Positions 27,164 through 35,984 of a DNA stretch of 64,000 nt are shown here, in pieces. The notes under the pieces are model-generated. The model worked only from the letters and a program-made list of their open reading frames with translations. It ran no database searches and was not told the origin of the DNA. Both the position numbers and the translations under genes were made by a program. This DNA comes from Cyclobacteriaceae bacterium (GTDB taxonomy: Bacteria; Bacteroidota; Bacteroidia; Cytophagales; Cyclobacteriaceae). Location of the stretch: contig JAIBBC010000003.1 in assembly GCA_019694875.1 (NCBI GenBank), positions 310,001-374,000 on the forward strand, in the 5' to 3' direction. Positions within the stretch are counted from its first letter, which is position 1. Every line of letters begins with the position of its first letter.

Positions 27164-27607
27164 ATGAACAAGCTGCTGACTATTCTGGTCTCACTTCTGA
27201 TTGTGCATTCAGTCTGCGCGCAGGAAGCTGTTGAAGCCTATGCGGAGGGTGAAAACACGTATCTGAAGTTTACGAAAGAAGCGTACGATCCTTCAAAGAC
27301 TTATACGGTAATCCGGTTTTACCCTCAAGGCAAGCAACCCGCTGCTTTTAAAGGCTCTTCAAAGACGCTGGACGTGGTTGACTGCGAATGGAAAACTCAG
27401 GACGATTTGGATAAAGTTCTTACCCAATACCGAATCAAAGCATCCATTCGCTCAGGCAACCTGCTACGCCTTGACGGCCCCGACTACACCGTTAACACCA
27501 CGAGTGAACATGCATACCTCGTATTACTCGACAATAAGATTCAGGTGGTCTGTTGCGGAGAGGGTTGCAGGAAAAGGTTGAGCGGGTTCTTTGCAGTCAT
27601 AAAATAG
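27164..27607 (+). CDS. Secreted protein of unknown function
   Basis: 147 aa with a signal peptide (LLTILVSLLIVHSVCAQ). The mature part is a mixed beta-rich domain with a Cys pair in VVDCEWKT and a CCGEGC cluster near residues 134-139. No family recognised. It starts 17 bp after the permease stop on the same strand, so it may belong to the PadR-permease transcript, although the domain gives no functional link. Good codon use and a clean signal support a real gene. Confidence 0.75.
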   Translation: MNKLLTILVSLLIVHSVCAQEAVEAYAEGENTYLKFTKEAYDPSKTYTVIRFYPQGKQPAAFKGSSKTLDVVDCEWKTQDDLDKVLTQYRIKASIRSGNLLRLDGPDYTVNTTSEHAYLVLLDNKIQVVCCGEGCRKRLSGFFAVIK

Positions 27608-27753
27608 CCTTCAAAAAAGGTCGCGATGAAATTGGGCCCGCTCCAACTGAAATGTCGCTGTAAATAATATTCAAAAACTACAAGCAGAACCTGCCTCTGA
27701 CAGACTGAGAATCTTAGCTGAGTTCTTTACGTCCACTGACTTCTTCTCAGAAA

Positions 27754-28164
27754 TCAATTATTCAATAATTCGCTGGTTACGACTTCGCCATAAACTACAA
27801 CCTCGCCAGTCTCCACGAATGCGCGGTAGTAACAATTACCGATTGTACGGGTAACGTGTGCAAAAAGTTCGTAACTGCCTTTTTTTAGGGTATTGTCTTC
27901 CGCTTCCACGATGAACACATCGGAGTCGTTCAGTTTTGGATTGTTATTAAATAGTGAGAAAACGATACCGTATCGTATCACCTCATAGTCGCGTCCGAGT
28001 TCAAGTACCTTTCCTTTGAAATTAATATCTGTACCCGAACCGACCTCTGGTTTGGAAATGGTCGCAACCTCCGTTTCAATTACCGGATATTTATTCGGGT
28101 ATTCCAGTTTATCATCACAACCTGTAAATAACAACGCTATGGCAACGACTAAAAATTTTCTCAT
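27754..28164 (-). CDS. Small lipoprotein of unknown function
   Basis: 136 aa. Lipoprotein signal with the lipobox ending at Cys16 (VVAIALLFTGCDDK). The mature chain looks like a single beta-sandwich, with a motif (EVVVYGEVVTSELLNN) at the end and a YEVIRYGIVFS strand in the middle that resembles fibronectin- or Ig-like folds of surface lipoproteins. It begins 2 bp after the stop of the outer-membrane protein gene, so the two form an operon. Function unknown. Confidence 0.75.
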   Translation of the reverse strand: MRKFLVVAIALLFTGCDDKLEYPNKYPVIETEVATISKPEVGSGTDINFKGKVLELGRDYEVIRYGIVFSLFNNNPKLNDSDVFIVEAEDNTLKKGSYELFAHVTRTIGNCYYRAFVETGEVVVYGEVVTSELLNN

Positions 28165-28166
28165 GA

Positions 28167-29231
28167 CTAAAAATTGTATGATAGACTTAACACGATACCA
28201 GAAAGATTCACTTCAACATCATTGGCTTCTGCACCCGACAGGCTGAGGTACTTGGCTTCAACCTGAATGGCGTGATTATCGTAGACGGGTACCTGAATGC
28301 CGGAGGCTATTGTGAATCCTGTAGCAACACAATTCTCCCCTACAAATTTTTGTCTGGAAAAACTAACTGTTCCGTTCTGTTCAACACTATAGATTATGTC
28401 AGTTCTGGAACTTAACCTGAGATACGAAAATACAGCCTGGGTTTTAATAAATGGTTTCAGATAAAATCTATTCAGTGAAAGCTTAAGTCCAACAGGAACG
28501 ATTGCCCCCTCAGTTTTCAGATCGAAATAAGCCGATTTAACAGCTCCTTTATTCAGGTACTCGGTGTAACCAGTACTGACATAGGCGACTTCAACCGCAA
28601 AACTACTCCCCGGCCAGCGGTAAAAAGGAAGCTCGGCATATATACCTACGGGAAAAATAAACTTTGATTGGGCAGCTTCGGGAAAACGGAAGGATCCTGT
28701 TTCCATTCCGATACGGCCCACTCCAACTGTGACACCAAATTGGGGCGTGGGAAAATACCTGAGTTTGCAGGCGTCTGTATTAAGCATTCTGACGGCAGTT
28801 TTAAGTCGTGCGCGTCCATACGAAACACGCGGTATGGAGCTCAATCCTTCGCACGAACTATTCTGAAGAAGAACCTCCCTGAAGTTTTCGCGCGTCACTT
28901 CAGTTGCAAGCCCGTTCTTTTCTATAACAAACTTTCCCTTGCTTCTGTACAGCGTAACAGTGCCTGATACTATCTGCTGAAAGAATAACTTTTCACCGTT
29001 GTATTCGAAAGGCCGGTAAAGATGACCACCAGCGTAAAATTCTTTGATGTCATTCGGTCCATAGGAAACCGCGGGTTCATTTGCAGCCCGCTTGATTTGA
29101 ACAACTCCTTTGACAACGGTTATTTTACCGAATATCTGAGAAGAATCTTTCTTAACATAATCGGATGACTGCGCATTGAGCAACGAAACGCTCATGCCGA
29201 AAATCATAAAAAATAAAACAACCTTTTGCAT
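28167..29231 (-). CDS. Outer-membrane beta-barrel protein, unknown family
   Basis: 354 aa with a signal peptide (VVLFFMIFGMSVSLLNAQ). The first third is a beta-rich domain (KITVVKGVVQIKRAANEP, YGPNDIKEFYAGG). From about residue 160 a barrel-like part with alternating hydrophobic strands ends in Phe (LSGIVLSLSYNF), the usual C-terminus of outer-membrane barrels. The same two-part plan occurs in the protein at 47260-48516. No function is recognised. Confidence 0.75.
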   Translation of the reverse strand: MQKVVLFFMIFGMSVSLLNAQSSDYVKKDSSQIFGKITVVKGVVQIKRAANEPAVSYGPNDIKEFYAGGHLYRPFEYNGEKLFFQQIVSGTVTLYRSKGKFVIEKNGLATEVTRENFREVLLQNSSCEGLSSIPRVSYGRARLKTAVRMLNTDACKLRYFPTPQFGVTVGVGRIGMETGSFRFPEAAQSKFIFPVGIYAELPFYRWPGSSFAVEVAYVSTGYTEYLNKGAVKSAYFDLKTEGAIVPVGLKLSLNRFYLKPFIKTQAVFSYLRLSSRTDIIYSVEQNGTVSFSRQKFVGENCVATGFTIASGIQVPVYDNHAIQVEAKYLSLSGAEANDVEVNLSGIVLSLSYNF

Positions 29232-29337
29232 TACTATGACGAAGGGGTTAGACCCGAAAAATAGAAAATTAATTTGGTTCTTCTGAACTCAGAAGAAAGC
29301 CTGAACCCAAAAAATAAGATTTTGCAGTACGTTGAAG

Positions 29338-29869
29338 TTACCTTCCTACCGGGATTGTAAACTCAATCTTGATCTCGCCTGACGGCACTGCTCCGCTCCG
29401 CGTGATGTTAAAATCCTTGGCTAAAATGCTGAATGCGCCCACAAACGTTTCGTTCTCGAACGTAAATGGAAATGTAACGGGTTTGGTAATGCCTTTCAAC
29501 GTCAGGTTGCCTGTGATTTCATACCCTTTGCCACTTTTACGAATGGAACTTGATTCGAACGTAATAACCGGATACTTATCGGTGTGCAATACACTCTCTT
29601 CTTTGGCGTGCGCTGTCATCAGCTCATTTCCAGTATCTACCGTGGTGGCGTCAATCGTGGCTTTAATGTTTGATTTTTCGGGATGTGCCTCATCGAACGA
29701 AATCTCGGCTTTTAAGCCTTTGAAGTAGGTCGGAAATTGGATCTGCACATTCCGGAAAACTTTTACGGTGTATCCCTCCTTTACTTTCCAGTCGGTAGAG
29801 CGGTGAATAGCAAAAGCAGATGCAAAAAAACAGAACAATGACAGCGATAATTAGCGTAAGTTTTTTCAT
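29338..29869 (-). pseudogene. YceI-family protein gene with a +1 frameshift in the signal peptide
   Basis: The mature YceI domain (lipocalin-like, about 155 aa, FEVSS-type strands such as ITFESSSIRKSGKGYEITGN and LTLKGITKPVTFPFTF) is complete. The natural start is ATG at 29869, giving MKKLTLIIAVIVLFFC, but that frame leaves the YceI frame within a run of seven T (29824-29830, plus-strand A). With six T the signal peptide would read on as LFFASAFAIHRSTDW and the gene would be a normal 176 codons. In the sequence as given, only a weak TTG start at 29838 gives the YceI frame. YceI proteins bind isoprenoid-like lipids in the periplasm. Read error and slipped-strand variation are both possible. 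Confidence 0.8.
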
Positions 29870-30041
29870 AGCGTGAAGGTTAATTGACAAAAAAATTAAT
29901 CCTCCAAGCTAAAGGGCAATGTTTTCGCGTTGGTAAAGCGTTTGTAAAAAGATGTAAAGGGAGTGTAAAATGTTTGGTCGTCCTTTTCGAGGACGGAAGT
30001 AAGAACGCTGGTCGGATATTCAGTGATGCTATGAATAGAAA
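29870..30041. other. Intergenic region upstream of the YceI gene
   Basis: 172 bp between the YceI start and the first repeat array. I see no open frame. The part nearest the YceI gene is AT-rich and may hold its promoter, but I cannot place boxes with confidence. The stretch 30263-30400, between the array and the next gene, likewise shows nothing recognisable. Confidence 0.4.
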
Positions 30042-30262
30042 AGCACACAACGGTTAAGTTGATGCTTCCTAAAACCCCGCTACCTCGGCTAACGCTTCGG
30101 TAGGCAGGCCTGCCGGTCCCGATAGTTATCGGGAAAACCCAGTGACTTGTATAAAATAAAAAAGCACCAACCGGTTAAGTTGATGCTTCGTTATGAGCCC
30201 CCTGCCGGAATCTCCGCCCGGCTGACGCCAGTCGGACGGGAACCAGCGATCTTGTAGAATAA
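30042..30262. repeat. Repeat array 1: two units of tRNA-Thr 3' end plus terminator
   Basis: Two units (30042-30162 and 30163-30262). Each begins with a copy of the tRNA-Thr terminator hairpin and contains pieces of the tRNA acceptor and T-arm. The second unit matches the units of array 2 closely (GAGCCCCCTGCCGGAATC, then the palindrome, then GAACCAGCGA). The first carries other palindromes in the same place: a GGCAGGCCTGCC palindrome and CCCGATAGTTATCGGG. The nearest intact tRNA-Thr is 1.5 kb away at 31789-31861. Confidence 0.8.
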
Positions 30263-30400
30263 AAAAAGAGCTCTCTGAAGTTCCCGATAAAGCGCACATT
30301 TGATACTGAGATTCTTCGTTTCCTGTCCTGATACAGCAGAATAAAACGAATTAGTACTCCAACGGCATGTCGATCACAAATGCGATGCTCGTACCTGCAA

Positions 30401-31141
30401 TCAATCTACGGGTGACTTACCTGCAGGCAACCAGAAACCAATACCAACACTGAATATAAGCCCTTCCTTCGCGACACTTTTGGGAATATTACTTGTCACA
30501 CTATTCGTGGTGGGTGAATCATCGCCACTTTCTAATCTATATTCAGAATACTTAACTGTTTTCATTGATTTTGCGAATGCATATTCACCAGATACGGTTA
30601 GTGCAATATTGTCGGTTATTTTCCGATATAAACCTATTCCCAAGGTTGCTCCTAAAGCTGGTTTTGCGCTAGAATACTCCCAAGATTCCTTCGATAGAAC
30701 ATCCGCATCCTTGTAGATATGAGTTATGTTTGGACTAAGTGCACCAACAATTCCAAGCGCAGGTTCAATACAAATGTCAATGAGCTTTGATCGTATAAAG
30801 ATAACGGGGCCAACCGTCAGTATTGGATTAATTCTCAGGTCAGAATCAAACGAGTTATGAGTCGGATTGCCAAATTTTTGCGCATAATAATCTTCATCAA
30901 TCCCCAACGTGTAAAATCCTGCCGTAAACTTAAAGCCAACGTACGGAGTCTTTTTGCTCATCAAATAGATTTTACCTTGAAAAGTGAATCTCTTAGCTGC
31001 CACCTCATAATCACCTCTCATTCCATTTTCTTTAAAGGTATTTGCTCCAACATGGAAGAAAAGTAAGTTGCCATTTTTGAGCTGTGCAGTCGCGGTACCT
31101 AAGGATATTGCAATTAAAAAAATACAAAAACGAATTTTCAT
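30401..31141 (-). CDS. Secreted/outer-membrane beta-barrel-like protein of unknown function
   Basis: 246 aa from ATG at 31141, with a signal peptide (IRFCIFLIAISLGTATAQ). The mature chain has alternating beta strands typical of small outer-membrane barrels (TPYVGFKFTAGFYTLGI, ALTVSGEYAFAK) but ends in VGIGFWLPAGKSPVD, with an eight-residue tail after the last aromatic strand. No family recognised. The gene is the only one between the two tRNA-fragment arrays, so it may have arrived or been trapped with them. An in-frame codon at 31174 is upstream of the signal and rejected. Confidence 0.7.
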   Translation of the reverse strand: MKIRFCIFLIAISLGTATAQLKNGNLLFFHVGANTFKENGMRGDYEVAAKRFTFQGKIYLMSKKTPYVGFKFTAGFYTLGIDEDYYAQKFGNPTHNSFDSDLRINPILTVGPVIFIRSKLIDICIEPALGIVGALSPNITHIYKDADVLSKESWEYSSAKPALGATLGIGLYRKITDNIALTVSGEYAFAKSMKTVKYSEYRLESGDDSPTTNSVTSNIPKSVAKEGLIFSVGIGFWLPAGKSPVD

Positions 31142-31312
31142 AGTTGATGTTTGTTGATAAGCGAATTTATGCAATTACGTAAATAACTTCTCGATTATTT
31201 GATCAACGGTTTCCATATCGTCAAATCTTCCCCTGAGCTTACAAAGATGAATCTTTGTGGTCGATTGGAATATTAACTTCAATATCAACCAGAAATGATG
31301 GCTTATGGAAAA

Positions 31313-31755
31313 AGTACACAACGGTTAAGTTGATGCTCCCTAAAACCCGCTACCTCCGCTAACGCTTCGGTAGGCAGGCCTGCCGGAATCTCCGCCAGGC
31401 TGACGCCAGTCGGAAGGGGAACCAGCGATCTTGTAAAACAAAAAAGCACCAACCGGTTAAGTTGATGCTTCGTTACGAGCCCCCTGCCGGAATCTCCGCC
31501 AGGCTGACGCCAGTCGGAAGGGGAACCAGCGATCTTGTAAAACAAAAAAGCACCAACCGGTTAAGTTGATGCTTCGTTACGAGCCCCCTGCCGGAATCTC
31601 CGCCAGGCTGACGCCAGTCGGACGGGGAACCAGCGACTTGTATAAAACAAAAAGCACCAACCATTAAGTTGATGCTTCGTTACGAGCCCCCTGCCGGAAT
31701 CTCCGCCAGGCTGACGCCAGTCGGACGGGGAACCAGCCATCTTGTAAAACAAAAA
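31313..31755. repeat. Repeat array 2: four tandem units of tRNA-Thr 3' end plus terminator
   Basis: Units start at 31313, 31445, 31549 and 31653, with periods of 132, 104, 104 and 103 bp, and run up to the intact tRNA-Thr. Each has the terminator hairpin, a stretch equal to the last part of the tRNA (plus strand GAGCCCCCTGCCGGAATC), an inserted imperfect palindrome of about 28 bp with TCCGCCAGGC / GCCAGTCGGA arms and TGAC loop, then the T-arm remainder GAACCAGCGA and an A-rich spacer. The first unit has a further palindrome (GGCAGGCCTGCC) replacing the acceptor part. Small open frames across this array are repeat artefacts. Confidence 0.9.
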
Positions 31756-31781
31756 AGCACCAACCGGTTAAGTTGATGCTT
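31750..31781 (-). terminator. Terminator of tRNA-Thr
   Basis: On the minus strand a 9-bp stem (AGCATCAAC / GTTGGTGCT, one G-T pair) with a 7-base loop is followed by TTTTTT. It begins 8 bp after the tRNA 3' end. The same hairpin is copied in every unit of both arrays. Confidence 0.88.
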
Positions 31782-31788
31782 CGTTACG

Positions 31789-31861
<73 letters not shown>

Positions 31862-31873
31862 GTAAAGGAGGTG

Positions 31874-31904
31874 CAAAAATAAGGTTTAGATTAATTTTTG
31901 CAAA
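31874..31904 (-). promoter_or_regulatory. Promoter of tRNA-Thr (TTTG - 19 - TATTTTTG)
   Basis: On the minus strand TTTG (31904-31901), 19 bp, then TATTTTTG (31881-31874) match the Bacteroidota sigma-70-type consensus TTTG / TAnnTTTG exactly. The -7 box ends 12 bp before the tRNA 5' end, so the transcript would start a few bases ahead of it. Confidence 0.8.
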
Positions 31905-31909
31905 CAATT

Positions 31910-33760
31910 TCAGGAAACCGTTCGCAGTAATTTCAGCTGCTGCTTGAGCTGTTTCAGATTCTCGTCTGCTTCGCGGATTTTGGCGTTAAATTCCTCCTTG
32001 TACTTGTCGGCATTCTTCGACCGGCCGAAGAATTCAAGGTTGTTCCGCAGCGTGGAAATATCGTTTTCCACCTTGGTGATCTTCTTCCGGATGGCCTGCT
32101 CCTTCTGGAAAATCTTCTGCCCGCTCATCGGGTCGTTCTTCAGGTCGGCCAGCTCGTTCTCCAGCAACAACTGGTTTTTCTCATCTTCGGTAATGCCCTG
32201 GATCGAGCCCGTAAACTTCTGCGCAGCTTCATGATACCGCTTGCGGATCGCTGCCATGTCTTTCTTCGGCACAAAACCAATCTGGTTAAACCGCACTTCC
32301 AGTTCTTTCAGTAAAGCAGGGGTTGCCGTATTCTCAGCTATATGTTTTTCAAGCTCGGCACAAACAGCTTCCTTGGCTTTCAGGTTCTCAACCTGCTCGT
32401 GCTCCACTTTGCCATGCTGGTTCCGCTTCTGCTCGAAGAAGAAATCGCACGCCTCTTTAAACTCCTTGTAAACTTTCTCGCGGAACTTCTCGGGCACCGG
32501 GCCGATCTCGCGCCACTGCTGCTGAAGGTTCTTCAACTCATTGGCTGCCTTGTCCCACTCCGAGCTTTCTTTCAGTTCGAGCGCACGCTGCACCAGCTCA
32601 TTCTTTTTCTTCAGGTTGGCGCCACGCTCTTCGTCAAGCTTCTTGAAGAATGCACTCTTGTTACTGAAGAAGGTTTTAAAGGCCGACCAGAACTTCTTGT
32701 TAACCTCTTTTGATTTTGCACGCGGCAGCCCGCCAATGGCATCCCACTTCTTCTGCAACTCCAGAACTTCTTTGGTTTTTGCGTTCCACTCCTTAATCCG
32801 GTCAGATTGAAATGCACTGTAGGGCGTTACTTCGTCCGACAGTTTTGATTTCTGTTCGAAGTTCGCAGCGAGTTCCTGCTGCAACGTTTTCAAATATTCA
32901 TCCCGCTTCGCGTAAACGGCATCGGATGCCGCCTTAAAGCGCTGCCATACACCTTCCTTCTCTTCCATCGGCACCGGGCCAATGTGCTTGAACTCATGAT
33001 GCAGGTCGTTCAGTTCTTTTATCGCATCACGAACCTTCTCAACATCTTTCAGTTTCTCGGCCTTCGAACAAAGCTCCAGCTTCGATTCAAGATTCTTCTT
33101 CCGGTCGAGTTCTTTTAACTCAAAATAAATACTCTGATTATCATAGAACCGGTCGACCAGCGCGTGATAGTTTGCCCACAGCGTTTTGCTCTGCGCCACC
33201 GGCACCGCTCCCGTATTCTTCCACTCTTTCTGAAATTCTTTAAACTGATTGAATTGCTGATTGGATGGATCGCTTGAATCCACCAGGTCGCGCAGCTTCT
33301 CCAGCAGCTCGGTCTTCTTCCTCAGGTTTTCGTTGCGCTGATCTTCCTGACTTTTCTGTAACTGTACCTTTCGGTCGCGTACCTGCTTGAGAAGTGATTC
33401 GAACTGCAGCGTATGTTCATCACCACGATATTCAAAATCATCGGGCGATCCGCCATCTAGAATAAAACGATTCAACGCTGCCGTGCGCTCGCGTTCTTTC
33501 AGGTCATCGAACAACGGCTTGATCTCACGAACCGCCTGGTCAAGCTTGCGCTGATTACCGTTCTTCGCGAGTTCTTTCAGGTGATCAACAAACTGGCTTT
33601 TGGTGAAGGTGGAATAGTCGATGTGTTCGAGTTCTTCCTCCGCATGCTCGGCCTGTTCACGATCGGAAAGATCGGCCTCTGAATTTAGCACAACGGGATT
33701 GGCATGGCTCGCCCCATTCAAAGCTGAATCTCTTTCGTCCTTCTCGTTTTCAAGTTCCAT
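31910..33760 (-). CDS. DUF349-repeat coiled-coil protein
   Basis: 616 aa, highly charged and helical, no signal or membrane segment. At least five DUF349 repeats of about 70 residues are visible, each with a W or F, an IGPVP or IGGLP-type turn and a KEFK/RFK helix (for example HIGPVPMEEKEGVWQRFKAA, QWREIGPVPEKFREKVYKEF). The end is a Lys/Glu coiled coil (about 540-616). The function of DUF349 proteins in Bacteroidota is unknown. The ATG at 33760 (MELENEKDERD) is preferred over an in-frame codon at 33781. It is transcribed toward the tRNA-Thr promoter region. Confidence 0.9.
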   Translation of the reverse strand: MELENEKDERDSALNGASHANPVVLNSEADLSDREQAEHAEEELEHIDYSTFTKSQFVDHLKELAKNGNQRKLDQAVREIKPLFDDLKERERTAALNRFILDGGSPDDFEYRGDEHTLQFESLLKQVRDRKVQLQKSQEDQRNENLRKKTELLEKLRDLVDSSDPSNQQFNQFKEFQKEWKNTGAVPVAQSKTLWANYHALVDRFYDNQSIYFELKELDRKKNLESKLELCSKAEKLKDVEKVRDAIKELNDLHHEFKHIGPVPMEEKEGVWQRFKAASDAVYAKRDEYLKTLQQELAANFEQKSKLSDEVTPYSAFQSDRIKEWNAKTKEVLELQKKWDAIGGLPRAKSKEVNKKFWSAFKTFFSNKSAFFKKLDEERGANLKKKNELVQRALELKESSEWDKAANELKNLQQQWREIGPVPEKFREKVYKEFKEACDFFFEQKRNQHGKVEHEQVENLKAKEAVCAELEKHIAENTATPALLKELEVRFNQIGFVPKKDMAAIRKRYHEAAQKFTGSIQGITEDEKNQLLLENELADLKNDPMSGQKIFQKEQAIRKKITKVENDISTLRNNLEFFGRSKNADKYKEEFNAKIREADENLKQLKQQLKLLRTVS

Positions 33761-33816
33761 GACCAATCTATTACTACGCAATATGCGTAAAGTTACTAAA
33801 ATGCCCCCAAACCGCC

Positions 33817-34392
33817 TTAATTGAGGTTTGGGTCTACCGGGTAGTTAGCATAGACGGAAAATCTGCCGCCCATGTTACTGAGTGCTTTCTTCCAGATGTT
33901 TGCCGGACTCGTTTCGAACAACAGCTCCTCCGTTACAAAGTCGCACACAATCCAGGCATCTTCCGCCAGCTCCTCTTCCAACTGTCCGGGTCCCCAGCCG
34001 CTGTATCCCAAAAAGAACCGGATTTGTGTCGGTTCCAGTTGCCTGGTGTCGGCCAGGAACAATACATTTTCAAAGTCACCTCCCCAGTGGATGTTCTTGA
34101 TCACCTCGGTACCACTTTGAATGGCTGCCGACCGGTGAATAAAATGAAGCGTATCCTGCTGCACCGGTCCGCCAATGAAAATGAGCTCGTCAAAGTTCTT
34201 CAACTCCTCCATTACTTCACCAACTTTTACGATGGCCGGCTTGTTCAGAATAAACCCGAACGATCCTTCTTCATTATGTTCACACAGCAGCACTACCGTA
34301 CGATCAAAGTTAGGGTCTTGAAGGAAAGGTTCCGATATGAGAAGCCTCCCCTTCTCTGGGGTAATTTTATTGCCGAACTTGAAAAAGTCCAT
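33817..34392 (-). CDS. YqgE/AlgH family protein (DUF179)
   Basis: 191 aa. Family features: KGRLLISEPFLQDPNFDRTVVLLCEHNEEGSFGFILNKP from about residue 10, then FIGGPVQQDTLHFIH and FLGYSGWGPGQLEEELAEDAW. Length fits the family (about 185). The function of YqgE is not settled. The frame is open to another start at 34443, but the family begins with the FxxGNKI motif, so the ATG at 34392 is used. Divergent from pdxH. Confidence 0.9.
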   Translation of the reverse strand: MDFFKFGNKITPEKGRLLISEPFLQDPNFDRTVVLLCEHNEEGSFGFILNKPAIVKVGEVMEELKNFDELIFIGGPVQQDTLHFIHRSAAIQSGTEVIKNIHWGGDFENVLFLADTRQLEPTQIRFFLGYSGWGPGQLEEELAEDAWIVCDFVTEELLFETSPANIWKKALSNMGGRFSVYANYPVDPNLN

Positions 34393-34485
34393 TCCGTGCT
34401 GTTTCAATACCGACAAGAAAGTACTTGTATCATTAGGATGCAAATTTTATTGATTTAGTTGACACCGAACTGTAATTTCAAACGC

Positions 34486-35127
34486 ATGAATGACATCGCT
34501 TCCCTGCGGAAAGAGTACACCAAGGCCGCACTTGACGCACAAACTGTTTCACAAGACCCTATCAGTCAGTTTACTAAGTGGTTTGAAGAGGCAGTGACCG
34601 CCAAGGTTCCGGAACCGAACGCCATGAACCTGTCCACGGTAAACGAAAACGGACGCCCTGCTTCCCGCATCGTTCTGCTGAAAGGCATCGAAGACTACAA
34701 GTTTGTTTTTTATACAAATCACCAGAGCCGGAAGGGCCACGAACTTGATACAAATCCTGCATGTGCGCTTACATTCTTCTGGCCCGAGCTCGAACGACAG
34801 GTGCGCATTGAAGGAGTAGCATTACGGGTTGATAACAAACGGGCGGAGAAGTACTTTCAAAGCAGGCCGCGCGGTTCACAGATTGGAGCATGGGCATCAC
34901 CCCAAAGTACACTCATCAGCGATCGTTCAATTCTGGAAGAGCGTGTGAAAAAGCTGGAAGATAAATTCAAAGGTCAGGACGTATTACCCAAGCCTAATCA
35001 GTGGGGCGGGTATGAGGTTGATCCATTGATGATTGAGTTCTGGCAAGGCCGCCCAAGTCGCCTGCACGACCGGATTCTGTATACAAAAGATGATGGTGTT
35101 TGGAAGATTAACCGGCTGGCACCGTAG
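34486..35127 (+). CDS. pdxH: Pyridoxamine 5'-phosphate oxidase
   Basis: 213 aa, cytoplasmic. PdxH makes pyridoxal phosphate from pyridoxine- or pyridoxamine-phosphate with FMN. Visible motifs: EPNAMNLSTVNENGRPASRIVLLKG, FYTNHQSRKGHEL (FMN binding), FFWPELERQVRIEG, YFQSRPRGSQIGAWASPQS and the C-terminal EFWQGRPSRLHDRILY substrate signature. Length matches the family. The ATG at 34486 is used; the upstream in-frame codon is not ATG. Divergent from the YqgE gene. Confidence 0.96.
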   Translation: MNDIASLRKEYTKAALDAQTVSQDPISQFTKWFEEAVTAKVPEPNAMNLSTVNENGRPASRIVLLKGIEDYKFVFYTNHQSRKGHELDTNPACALTFFWPELERQVRIEGVALRVDNKRAEKYFQSRPRGSQIGAWASPQSTLISDRSILEERVKKLEDKFKGQDVLPKPNQWGGYEVDPLMIEFWQGRPSRLHDRILYTKDDGVWKINRLAP

Positions 35128-35130
35128 TCT

Positions 35131-35248
35131 CGTCATTTCGAGCGAGCAAAACTGACAATATGATGTTAAATATTCTGCGAGAAATCTTTAGAGACTTCTC
35201 GCGGCTAAGCTTAATTTTTTACTGAGCGCCCCTGCGCTAGAAGTGACG
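35131..35248. repeat. 118-bp intergenic element with 9-bp terminal inverted repeats
   Basis: Ends cgtcatttc (35131-35139) and gaagtgacg (35240-35248) are inverted copies with one mismatch. Inside is a 7-bp stem (gcgagaa 35177-35183 / ttctcgc 35196-35202) and a short agcgc/gcgct stem. The phrase GTCATTTCGAGCGA with GAGAAATCT is a familiar intergenic repeat theme in Bacteroidota genomes, as I recall. It fills the gap between the convergent pdxH and bshB1 genes and may also act as a bidirectional terminator. Confidence 0.55.
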
Positions 35249-35250
35249 CA

Positions 35251-35970
35251 TTAAATCAAACTAAACAAATCACTTACTCCGGGATAACGCCTTACCGTAA
35301 ATCCTTCACCATACTTCACACCTATCGCATGGCCAAATTCAATCGCGCGCGATTCAACCAGGTTCATAAATTCAGGTGTTGAGATGTACGTTACCGGTTC
35401 TTTGCTGTTGGGATCGAAGAATTGAGTCTTGAAAGCTTTAACCGCATTGACTTTGGTTTCCCAGAATGGTGTGATGTCAACAACGAAATCGGGTTCGATC
35501 AGCTGACTTTGAATGAAGTGGTACACCGCTTTCGGGCGCCATGCTTTCTGTGCATTACCCTTTTCATCTTTCGTTTCGATTTTCGCCAACCCCGACAGGA
35601 AACACGAATCGTATGCGAGCTCTGCTCCCTTGCCATGGTCGGAGTGGCGGTCGTAAATCGCGTTAGTGATCACAATCTCAGGCTGGTATTTCCGGATAAC
35701 CTGAATCACTTTCCGCTGATGGACTTCATCATTGACGAAAAAGCCATCGGCTAACCCGAGGTTTTCCCGAACCGATAAGCCCATAATTTTAGCAGCATCA
35801 GCAGCTTCGGAAGCTCTCGTTTCAGGCGTTCCACGTGTACCCAGTTCTCCACGCGTAAAATCCACGATGCCAGCTTTGCGGCCTTTCGCCACATGACTGG
35901 CAATCGTGCCACCCGCCCCTAATTCGGCATCATCGGGATGGGCTGCGAGAACGAGTATATCAAGCTTCAT
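35251..35970 (-). CDS. bshB1: Bacillithiol biosynthesis deacetylase BshB1
   Basis: 239 aa, LmbE/PIG-L fold, cytoplasmic. The zinc site motif AHPDDAELG is at residues 10-18 and the family motif RHSDHGKGAELAYDSCFLSG is near 113. It removes the acetyl group from GlcNAc-malate in bacillithiol synthesis, the thiol buffer of many Bacteroidota. The motifs GELGTRGT and VVDITPFWETKVNAV are those of BshB1 rather than other PIG-L enzymes. It follows trxB by 14 bp in the same direction, a thiol-redox pairing. Confidence 0.94.
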   Translation of the reverse strand: MKLDILVLAAHPDDAELGAGGTIASHVAKGRKAGIVDFTRGELGTRGTPETRASEAADAAKIMGLSVRENLGLADGFFVNDEVHQRKVIQVIRKYQPEIVITNAIYDRHSDHGKGAELAYDSCFLSGLAKIETKDEKGNAQKAWRPKAVYHFIQSQLIEPDFVVDITPFWETKVNAVKAFKTQFFDPNSKEPVTYISTPEFMNLVESRAIEFGHAIGVKYGEGFTVRRYPGVSDLFSLI

Positions 35971-35984
35971 GAATCAAATCCGGA

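Noticed and set aside
29437..29448. Further GCAAACGTTTGC-like site (acaaacgtttcg)
   Set aside because: Two mismatches and located inside the YceI coding sequence; expected by chance.
31303..31752. Three overlapping minus-strand open frames of 63-80 codons with the repeated SPSDWRQPGGDSGRG phrase
   Set aside because: They are translations of the tRNA-fragment/palindrome array; the repetition comes from the DNA units and no start signal or gene-like context supports them.
30042..31755. CRISPR array
   Set aside because: Unit lengths of 100-132 bp, near-identical spacers and clear tRNA/terminator origin do not fit CRISPR, and no cas genes are present.
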